Shown in pieces: positions 1 to 4,721 of a DNA stretch of 7,777 nucleotides; the stretch's first letter is position 1, and each line of letters starts with the position of its first letter. A program made the position numbers and the translations under genes. Below the pieces are notes generated by a model. That model was not told the DNA's origin, did no database searches, and saw nothing but the letters and a program-made list of their open reading frames with translations. Source of the stretch: Bacillota bacterium (GTDB taxonomy: Bacteria > Bacillota > Clostridia > Acetivibrionales > DTU013); the NCBI GenBank assembly GCA_023399355.1, contig JAEWQC010000199.1, forward strand, positions 1 through 7,777, written 5' to 3'.

Positions 1-414
1 ACATACTTAAACTGCTGTACAATATTCAACCAATATGCAGAATTTAACTATTAGAAGAATGTGTATACTGTTTTCCATTAAGGGTGACACAGAGGCGCTC
101 CTCTGCAATATCACAGCGAATGCACAACATAAAACGAATGCACAATATCAAGCCATTGTGTAAAAGCATACTGGACTCGTTTGGAGTGATGAGGTATAAT
201 AAATCCATTATTTGCACTTTGTTTCTTTTAGACAGCGTTAGCGATGAAGGTTGATGTGACCCCTGAAGTGGTCAGCCAATTTTCATGGCTTTGTTTAACA
301 CAGCGGAGAGAATTTATGTAGGTTGAGAAATAAAAAAATAAAGAAATAGGATTTATGAAGTGGTTAAGGATGCAAGCCGAGAAATAAATCGCGATAAATA
401 TTTTGGGGGATGGT
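1..414. other. Intergenic region with promoter and long leader
   Basis: I see no convincing gene here on either strand. The stretch holds an imperfect inverted repeat (90-95 with 100-105), a 14-base near-direct repeat (117-130 and 135-148), a good sigma-A type promoter (172-200) and then about 200 nt of leader before the DUF3842 start. The leader contains two adjacent short hairpins, TGACC 257-261 with GGTCA 270-274, and AGCCA 274-278 with TGGCT 286-290, the second followed by TTGTTT. The bases 325-334 and 379-388 repeat GAGAAATAAA. A minus-strand open frame across 228-641 has no family resemblance and is a shadow of the DUF3842 gene. Confidence 0.6.
172..200 (+). promoter_or_regulatory. Sigma-A type promoter for the DUF3842-cooT pair
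   Basis: A perfect -10 TATAAT (195-200) lies 17 bases after TGGACT (172-177), which matches the -35 consensus TTGACA at four of six positions. The predicted transcript starts near 207 and runs through DUF3842 and cooT. No closer promoter of this quality is visible before the DUF3842 start. Confidence 0.6.
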
Positions 415-834
415 ATGAGAATTGCAGTAATAGATGGGCAAGGCGGCGGGATTGGAAAAACGATTGTTGAAAAATTGAGGAGAGAGTTACCGGAAGATAT
501 TGATATTATTGCGCTTGGGACTAATTCCATGGCTACTGCTTTTATGATAAAGGCGGGAGCAAATGAAGGCGCAACAGGTGAAAATGCCATAGTGCGCAAT
601 GCAAGCAAGGTGGATGTTATATTGGGGGCGATAGGAATCATTGCTGCAAATTCGATGCTTGGCGAATTGACGCCCTTAATGGCGGAAGCAATTGCTGAAA
701 GCCCTGCAAAGAAAGTGCTTTTACCTTTGAACAGGTGTAATATTGAGATTGTTGGTGTGGATAAAAGCGAGCCTATGCCGCATTTGATAGATCGAGCGGT
801 TCAAGCTGTAAGAGAAGAATATATGAAGAGGTGA
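415..834 (+). CDS. DUF3842 family protein
   Basis: This 139-residue soluble protein of unknown function matches what I know of the DUF3842 family in Clostridia. It opens with a short beta strand and a glycine-rich turn (MRIAVIDGQGGGIGKTIVEK, residues 1-20) that resembles a nucleotide-binding Rossmann or P-loop start, though it is not a strict Walker A. Other recognisable stretches are ALGTNSMATAFMIKAGAN in the first half, a glycine-rich VILGAIGII near the middle, and LPLNRCNIEIVG near the C-terminus with a single cysteine that could be a metal ligand. I chose ATG 415 because GGGGGA (405-410) is a good ribosome site for it; a TTG at 403 would lie inside that site. The stop overlaps the cooT ribosome site, so translation of the two is probably coupled. 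The neighbourhood suggests a nickel or cobalt handling role, but that is inference. Confidence 0.8.
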   Translation: MRIAVIDGQGGGIGKTIVEKLRRELPEDIDIIALGTNSMATAFMIKAGANEGATGENAIVRNASKVDVILGAIGIIAANSMLGELTPLMAEAIAESPAKKVLLPLNRCNIEIVGVDKSEPMPHLIDRAVQAVREEYMKR

Positions 835-839
835 AAAAC

Positions 840-1037
840 ATGTGTGAAGCAAATGTATATCTGCTGAATGAAAATGGCGAACCGAAGCTTTTCCTTGAAT
901 CTGTGGATAAGATCATTCCAGAGGGAGATGAGCTGTGCCTTGAGGATATTTTCAACCGGAAGAAATATATCAAAGCAAAGATAAAGGAGATGGCGCTTGT
1001 GGAGCATCGGATCGTACTTGAAAAATCCGTTGACTAA
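840..1037 (+). CDS. cooT: CooT family nickel-binding protein
   Basis: A 65-residue protein matching the CooT family. The Rhodospirillum rubrum founder of this family is a small homodimeric Ni2+-binding protein needed for carbon monoxide dehydrogenase maturation, with Cys2 as a key ligand. The hallmark N-terminus is present: Met1-Cys2-Glu-Ala-x-Val, followed by alternating strands (YLLNENGEPKLFLESVDKI) and a C-terminal segment ending VEHRIVLEK. Cys2, Cys33 and His56 are the visible soft ligands. ATG 840 is chosen over GTG 831 because it places Cys at position 2, and because AAGAGGTG (826-833) is an ideal ribosome site at that spacing. It begins six bases after the DUF3842 stop, in one transcript. 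No carbon monoxide dehydrogenase gene is in view, so the client enzyme is unknown; CooT homologues also occur apart from that enzyme. The symbol denotes family membership, not proven function. Confidence 0.8.
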   Translation: MCEANVYLLNENGEPKLFLESVDKIIPEGDELCLEDIFNRKKYIKAKIKEMALVEHRIVLEKSVD

Positions 1038-1059
1038 CAATACGGAGTTATGATATATT
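1030..1059 (+). promoter_or_regulatory. Promoter for the cbiMQO leader, overlapping the 3' end of cooT
   Basis: TTGACT (1030-1035) is separated by 18 bases from TATATT (1054-1059), each one mismatch from consensus. TG at 1051-1052 gives an extended -10 (TGaTATATT). Transcription would begin near 1066. The -35 box lies within the last codons and stop of cooT, so the transporter operon can be expressed independently of the upstream pair. Confidence 0.6.
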
Positions 1060-1065
1060 TAACCA

Positions 1066-1193
1066 GAGAAATGAAGCCACGAAGGCTTTTAAGATAATCA
1101 GCCTGCCATGTTCAGTTTTGGGACGAACCCGAGAAAGATGCTATATGAAGTAGCGCTTTTTTGGGTTTTATTATTTTCAGGAGGATGATGTAT
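1066..1193 (+). promoter_or_regulatory. Structured leader upstream of cbiM, candidate metal- or ligand-sensing riboswitch
   Basis: About 60 nt between the predicted transcription start and the terminator could hold an aptamer. Visible pairings include AAGCC 1074-1078 with GGCTT 1084-1088, and a competing AGGCT 1083-1087 with AGCCT 1100-1104. The segment TTTTGGG (1116-1122) can pair with CCCGAGAA (1128-1135), which removes the 5' arm of the terminator that follows. This is the usual terminator/antiterminator layout of an attenuator. It is too short for a cobalamin riboswitch. A NiCo (czcD) riboswitch would fit the gene it controls, but I cannot match that consensus by eye and do not claim it. 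Confidence 0.5.
1126..1177 (+). terminator. Intrinsic terminator (attenuator) just before cbiM
   Basis: AACCCGAGAAAG plus TGCTA (1126-1143, one bulged A at 1138) pairs with TAGCGCTTTTTTGGGTT (1151-1167), giving 17 pairs including G-U wobbles around a 7-base loop. A U-rich run, TTTTATTATTTT, spans 1166-1177. It ends right beside the cbiM ribosome site (AGGAGG 1179-1184), so termination here would silence the transporter operon. Confidence 0.65.
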
Positions 1194-2195
1194 ATGCATA
1201 TTCCAGACAACTATTTAAGCCCGTCAACCTGTGCGGTGATGGGAGCGGCGATGATACCGGTGTGGACAGTCGCGGTAAAGAAGGTCAAAAGCGAAATAAC
1301 AAAGGTTAAAATGCCTTTACTTGGTATTGGCGCAGCTTTTTCCTTTCTGATGATGATGTTTAACGTACCTCTTCCGGGAGGAACGACAGGGCATGCTGTA
1401 GGAGGAACCTTGCTGGCAATTTTATTGGGACCGTTTTCCGCCTGCATTTCAGTTACCGTGGCACTGCTGATCCAGGCACTGCTTTTTGGAGATGGCGGAG
1501 TGCTTGCATTTGGCGCCAATTGTTTTAATATGGCATTTGTTCTCCCTTTCCTTGGATATTTTATATACAAGTTTATCAAGGACAGGGTTAAACCTGAAAA
1601 AGGGGAGTATGCAGCAATAGTAATAGGTTCATATCTCGGTATAAATATTGCCGCTCTGTGTGCAGCGATAGAATTCGGTATTCAGCCGTTGCTCTTTAAA
1701 AATGCGGCAGGACAGGCTCTGTACAGCCCTTATCCTTTGTCGGTGTCCATACCTGCTATGACGATTCCTCACCTTTTGGTTGCAGGCGTTATTGAAGCAA
1801 TATTTACAGTTGCCATCTTTGCATTCATCAAAAAGGTTTCGCCAGGTACAATATATGAAGGCGCAAAACAAAAGACCAGGGCAATATACGGATTGATTGT
1901 GGCGCTTGTTTGCCTGACGCCGCTTGGCCTTCTTGCAACCGGCACAGCCTGGGGAGAATGGGGCGCGGATGAAATAAAGGATGTAGTGTCGGGCGGAAAT
2001 GCATTGGGTTTTGTCCCGGAAGGAATGAAAAACGGATTCAACTTTGAGACGATCATGCCCGATTATGCGGTTAATGGCTTGCCTGAAATTGCCGGGTATC
2101 TATTATCGGCTGTCGCGGGGGTTGCAATTTTGATTATTTTGTTTAAAATTATAAGTGGATTTAAGAAAAATAAGTCGGGGAGCATTCCCGGCTAA
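1194..2195 (+). CDS. cbiM: ECF transporter substrate-binding component CbiM (CbiM with fused CbiN/NikN-like domain)
   Basis: This is the membrane S-component that binds Ni2+ or Co2+ in the group I energy-coupling-factor importer. ATG 1194 is chosen because the mature N-terminus must begin Met-His-Ile-Pro (MHIPDNYLSP). In the NikM/CbiM family the Met1 amine and His2 chelate the metal together with a histidine near position 67. Counting from 1194, the His of PLPGGTTGHAVGG falls at residue 67. AGGAGG (1179-1184) serves this start; earlier in-frame starts would destroy the site. At 333 residues the protein is longer than bare CbiM. Residues about 225-325 carry a CbiN/NikN-like extension with TPLGLLATGTAWGEWG (242-257) and a final membrane segment near 298-320, which explains the absence of a separate cbiN. 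It is followed closely by cbiQ. Whether nickel or cobalt is the real substrate cannot be decided from sequence; CooT upstream favours nickel. Confidence 0.9.
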   Translation: MHIPDNYLSPSTCAVMGAAMIPVWTVAVKKVKSEITKVKMPLLGIGAAFSFLMMMFNVPLPGGTTGHAVGGTLLAILLGPFSACISVTVALLIQALLFGDGGVLAFGANCFNMAFVLPFLGYFIYKFIKDRVKPEKGEYAAIVIGSYLGINIAALCAAIEFGIQPLLFKNAAGQALYSPYPLSVSIPAMTIPHLLVAGVIEAIFTVAIFAFIKKVSPGTIYEGAKQKTRAIYGLIVALVCLTPLGLLATGTAWGEWGADEIKDVVSGGNALGFVPEGMKNGFNFETIMPDYAVNGLPEIAGYLLSAVAGVAILIILFKIISGFKKNKSGSIPG

Positions 2196-2217
2196 TTGAC
2201 GGGGGAAATGGTAAAGC

Positions 2218-3012
2218 ATGCCGGAATGGCTATTGAAGGAAGAAAACTATATTCCTCAATCAGACAAGGATACTTTTGTCAACAAAAGTATCCTGTCTTT
2301 ATTGAGCATCCTTTCAAGGATTAAAGCCCAAAGCGGACCCGGAGCGGATAGATTTCATGTGAGTGCAGTCCTGAAGGTAGCCTTTACTGTTTTTCTAATT
2401 ATACTTCTTTCTCTTTCGAGAAGCCTCACTTTTGTTGCACTCATAAATATTTACCTTCTTTTCATATTAAGTCTGATGCGAACGGATGAAATACTCAAAA
2501 TTCTCCGGATGAGCTTGATTGTGGCACTTTTTACATTTATTATACTGATGCCTGCGGCTTTCTGGGGCAACTATTACAGCATGGTCATGATCACGCCAAA
2601 GGTCTTTGCAACGGTGATGGCTGTCAATATCCTTTCGCATTCCACACAATGGAACTCCATTACAAGCGCATTAAAAACATTCTTTGTGCCTGATATTTTT
2701 ATCCTGGTTCTGGATATTACCATAAAATATATTATGCTGCTGGGTGAATTCTCCCTGAATATGCTTTATTCCCTCAAACTAAGGTCGGTAGGAAAAAACG
2801 GGAACAAATATGCCTCCATATCAGGCGTTGCAGGGACAATGTTTATCAAGTCAAAGGAAATGGCGGAAGAGATGTACGCAGCTATGGAATGCAGGGGCTA
2901 TACAGGAGAATACCATGTCTATAAAAAGATCAAATTCACTTATGTCGACTTCATTTACATGATGATAAACGGGATCATCATTTTTGCTTTTTTCTATTTA
3001 AGAAAGGTTTGA
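2218..3012 (+). CDS. cbiQ: ECF transporter transmembrane component CbiQ (EcfT type)
   Basis: This is the 264-residue transmembrane T-component that couples ATP hydrolysis by CbiO to movement of CbiM. Hydrophobic segments lie near residues 51-66, 70-87, 98-114, 126-140, 157-176 and 244-261. The two short cytoplasmic coupling motifs of EcfT proteins are recognisable as LRS (188-190, in SLKLRSVG) and ECRG (224-227, in AMECRGYTG). They correspond to the Ala-Arg-Ser/Gly motifs that dock in the ATPase, and both arginines are kept. The start at ATG 2218 has a G-rich ribosome site (2201-2206) about 11 bases upstream, slightly long spacing. The gene begins 22 bases after cbiM and is followed four bases later by cbiO, so all three are one operon. 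Confidence 0.88.
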   Translation: MPEWLLKEENYIPQSDKDTFVNKSILSLLSILSRIKAQSGPGADRFHVSAVLKVAFTVFLIILLSLSRSLTFVALINIYLLFILSLMRTDEILKILRMSLIVALFTFIILMPAAFWGNYYSMVMITPKVFATVMAVNILSHSTQWNSITSALKTFFVPDIFILVLDITIKYIMLLGEFSLNMLYSLKLRSVGKNGNKYASISGVAGTMFIKSKEMAEEMYAAMECRGYTGEYHVYKKIKFTYVDFIYMMINGIIIFAFFYLRKV

Positions 3013-3016
3013 AGCT

Positions 3017-3802
3017 ATGATTGATATAAAAAAGGTATCCTATGCGTACGAAGGAATCAATGCCTTGAATGAAGTAACGCTGCATATTTCAAAAGGGGAG
3101 GCCCTTGCTTTGCTGGGACCTAACGGGTGCGGCAAATCAACGCTGCTGAAGCTGATTAATGGAATTGTGTCTCCGGATGCCGGTACCTACACATTCAACA
3201 ATGAAGAGGTAACGCATAAAAAGCTGCAGGATGCAAAATTTACAAAGCTTTTTCATCAGAAGATAGGGCTTGTATTTCAGAATTCGGACACGCAATTGTT
3301 CTGTGCCGACGTTTTCGAGGAGATTGCATTTGGACCGAGACAGATGGGCATGAATGAAAAGGAGATCCATCAAAGAGTAAATGATTGTCTCAGCCTGTTA
3401 AATATTCAGGACTTAAAGCACAGACCACCTTATCACCTCAGCGGAGGAGAAAAACGGAAGGTGGCCATTGCCTGTGTTCTGGCTTTGAACCCCGAAGTCC
3501 TTGTACTTGACGAGCCAATGAACGGCCTTGATCCAAGAACTCAAAGGTGGCTTGTCGAGTTCCTGTCTGATTTGAACAAGGCGGGGAAGACATTGATTAC
3601 TTCTACACATAACCTTGAACTGGTGCAGGAGATTTCTAAAAGGGCGGTATTGTTTGATGAAAATCATCGTATAGTAGCGGATCTGCCAACGGATAATTTG
3701 CTGCAAGATGTTGAATTGCTTAAAAAGGTTAATCTTGTAGATGAGTTTTATCACAAACATGAAGGTAATGACCATAGGCATTTTCACATGCATCATTTTT
3801 AA
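3017..3802 (+). CDS. cbiO: ECF transporter ATPase CbiO with His-rich C-terminal tail
   Basis: This 261-residue cytoplasmic ABC ATPase powers the Ni2+/Co2+ importer. All motifs are intact: Walker A GPNGCGKST (34-42), Q-loop Gln88 in VFQNSDTQLF, signature LSGGEKRK (141-148), Walker B VLVLDEP (161-167), D-loop GLD (170-172) and switch His198 in STHN. The QNSDTQLF stretch after the Q-loop is typical of ECF ATPases. The last 16 residues (246-261) contain seven histidines, ending HRHFHMHHF, unlike an ordinary CbiO end. This could bind or buffer the metal on the cytosolic side, which is inference. The start at ATG 3017 lies four bases after the cbiQ stop. No clear terminator follows; the next transcription signals belong to the riboswitch promoter. 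Confidence 0.92.
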   Translation: MIDIKKVSYAYEGINALNEVTLHISKGEALALLGPNGCGKSTLLKLINGIVSPDAGTYTFNNEEVTHKKLQDAKFTKLFHQKIGLVFQNSDTQLFCADVFEEIAFGPRQMGMNEKEIHQRVNDCLSLLNIQDLKHRPPYHLSGGEKRKVAIACVLALNPEVLVLDEPMNGLDPRTQRWLVEFLSDLNKAGKTLITSTHNLELVQEISKRAVLFDENHRIVADLPTDNLLQDVELLKKVNLVDEFYHKHEGNDHRHFHMHHF

Positions 3803-3869
3803 CAAATCAAGATGCATAAATAACAGGAGAAGCAATCAGTGCAGAGCTCATGTGGAATTATGGGAGCAG

Positions 3870-3898
3870 TTGACAATAAATTGATGTTGATATACCAT
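3870..3898 (+). promoter_or_regulatory. Probable promoter for the cobalamin riboswitch transcript
   Basis: A perfect -35 TTGACA (3870-3875) is followed after 17 bases by TACCAT (3893-3898), a weak -10 lying in a run rich in TATA-like steps (3891-3902). The predicted start is near 3905, about 20 bases before the riboswitch P1 stem. The -10 position is uncertain. Confidence 0.5.
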
Positions 3899-3925
3899 AT
3901 ATCTAATTAAATCCAATTACATAAT

Positions 3926-4106
3926 ACAGGTGCCGATGATGATGATGATGGATTCGTTTTACAGTCTGAAATCGGTGAAAAGGGAAGTTGGGTGAAAATC
4001 CCACGCGGTCCCGCCGCTGTATAAGAGGAGTCCCCCCAGGAATGCCACTGTTTGATCAGGAAGGCAGGGAGAGGATGATGAGACTTAAGCCAGAAGACCT
4101 GCCTGT
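3926..4106 (+). ncRNA. Cobalamin (B12) riboswitch
   Basis: The conserved core of the AdoCbl-class riboswitch is present in order. P1 pairs ACAGG (3926-3930) with CCTGT (4102-4106). CCGAT (3933-3937) pairs with ATCGG (3971-3975), and GGTGAAAAGGGAA spans 3974-3986. The TGGG/CCCA hairpin with loop TGAAAAT is at 3989-4003, GCGGTCCCGCCGCTGT at 4005-4020, and GCCACTG at 4044-4050. The B12 box AAGCCAGAAGACCTGCC is at 4087-4103. A (GAT)5 triplet run (3935-3949) expands the variable arm after P1. AGGCAGG (4062-4068) could alternatively pair with CCTGCCT (4098-4104) ahead of GTTTTT, a possible terminator form. Cobalamin binding normally lowers expression of the downstream gene. An open frame across 3988-4197 is not coding. 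Confidence 0.93.
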
Positions 4107-4155
4107 TTTTATGAACCATGAGACAGACTCTACGAGTGATAGGGGGTGTACTGAT

Positions 4156-4322
4156 TTGGCTGATTCCGCAAGTATTAAAAACAATTCCAATGAATAACTG
4201 ACAGATAAGGAAAAAAGCTTGTACAGATTCTTCGTGAGATTGATTACGGTGAGGTAAAAATCTTTATACGGGATAAACAACCTGTAAGGATAGAAGAACT
4301 CACAAAGTCAATCAAGCTCTAG
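4156..4322 (+). pseudogene. Decayed YezD/DUF2292-like small protein gene
   Basis: A roughly 55-residue small protein can be reconstructed, but it is broken. AGGGGG (4141-4146) is a good ribosome site 9 bases before TTG 4156, which reads MADSASIKNNSNE. An in-frame TAA (4195-4197) follows, then LTDKEK in the same frame. After the A-run at 4211-4216 the homology continues one frame back as KLVQILREIDYGEVKIF, then IRDKQPVRIEE, ending KSIKL and TAG 4320-4322. The pattern (I/L)REIDYGEVKIxIRDxxPVxIEExxKSIKL matches, from memory, YezD/DUF2292 proteins of Clostridia, whose function is unknown. Restoring it needs one stop reversed and one base added. The C-terminal 35 codons remain open, so the decay seems recent. 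It directly follows the cobalamin riboswitch. A sequencing error could explain the frameshift but not easily the stop as well. Confidence 0.65.
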
Positions 4323-4721
4323 AAGGAAAATAGTGCAGGCTTTTATTTGCCGATTTTACAAAGACATATTGCACACGTTGCCGTTTACTTGTTGAAATAA
4401 ATGGGATAGGTGAAGGCGGAAATTCCAGTAAGTTTAAAATGCTGACCGAAAAACGGATGCATTACCTTAAAAGGAGAGCATTTTTTTGTTTTATGGGAAG
4501 GACGCTGTAAAAGGCTAAACTTCTGCAACCTCTGTAGATTTATATACCTTAAGAACCAAGTTGAAAGGTTTCATTTTTGCCAAACTAGAGGTCTGTAACA
4601 GCTAAAACTTGCGCATGCAGACTATATTAATCAAGGGAGTGTGTTTATTAACACTTTGAAGGTATATAAAAGAATGAAGTGTTACAAAGCGCTGGAGTAT
4701 AGTGTAAAGGAAGGTATATCT
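4323..4721. other. Non-coding stretch between the pseudogene and the TIM-barrel gene
   Basis: No gene is recognisable. One forward frame stays open from 4334 to 4507, but it has no ribosome site and no family match. The stretch contains a branched terminator-like structure at 4436-4487. Further on are nested pairings: GCTGT 4504-4508 with ACAGC 4598-4602, ACCTCT 4528-4533 with AGAGGT 4587-4592, and AACC 4554-4557 with GGTT 4567-4570, suggesting possible RNA structure. TATATT at 4623-4628 may be a -10 box for the TIM-barrel gene, but no matching -35 is visible. It may be the scar of a gene lost from behind the riboswitch. Confidence 0.45.
4436..4487 (+). terminator. Branched intrinsic terminator
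   Basis: AAAATGCT (4436-4443) pairs perfectly with AGCATTTT (4477-4484), and the transcript continues as a seven-base T run (4481-4487). Inside the closing stem are two small hairpins, CCG 4446-4448 with CGG 4454-4456, and the self-complementary CCTTAAAAGG (4465-4474), making a three-way junction. It probably ends the riboswitch/pseudogene transcript. Confidence 0.5.

Noticed and set aside
1..54. Open frame at the window edge that could be the tail of an upstream gene
   Set aside because: Only 17 codons are visible and nothing in them is recognisable.
355..387. Ten-codon leader-peptide-like frame (MKWLRMQAEK)
   Set aside because: The ribosome site is minimal and there is no codon run or conserved arrangement that would support peptide-based attenuation.
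228..641. 137-codon open frame on the minus strand
   Set aside because: It overlaps the well-supported DUF3842 gene antisense, has low-complexity hydrophobic content and no recognisable family.
3788..3817. ATGCATC/GATGCAT inverted repeat at the end of cbiO as a terminator
   Set aside because: The stem encloses a 16-base loop and is not followed by a T run, so it is not a convincing intrinsic terminator.
3988..4197. 69-codon forward open frame
   Set aside because: It covers the conserved core of the cobalamin riboswitch; the reading frame is incidental, apart from its tail, which is the pseudogene's N-terminal part.
4334..4510. Open forward frame with a CxxC-like stretch
   Set aside because: No start with a ribosome site, no recognisable family, and it reads through the branched terminator.
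4641..4721. Upstream GTG start for the TIM-barrel gene
   Set aside because: Its purine run lies almost against the start codon, whereas GTG 4722 has a strong, well-spaced ribosome site and gives a natural N-terminus.
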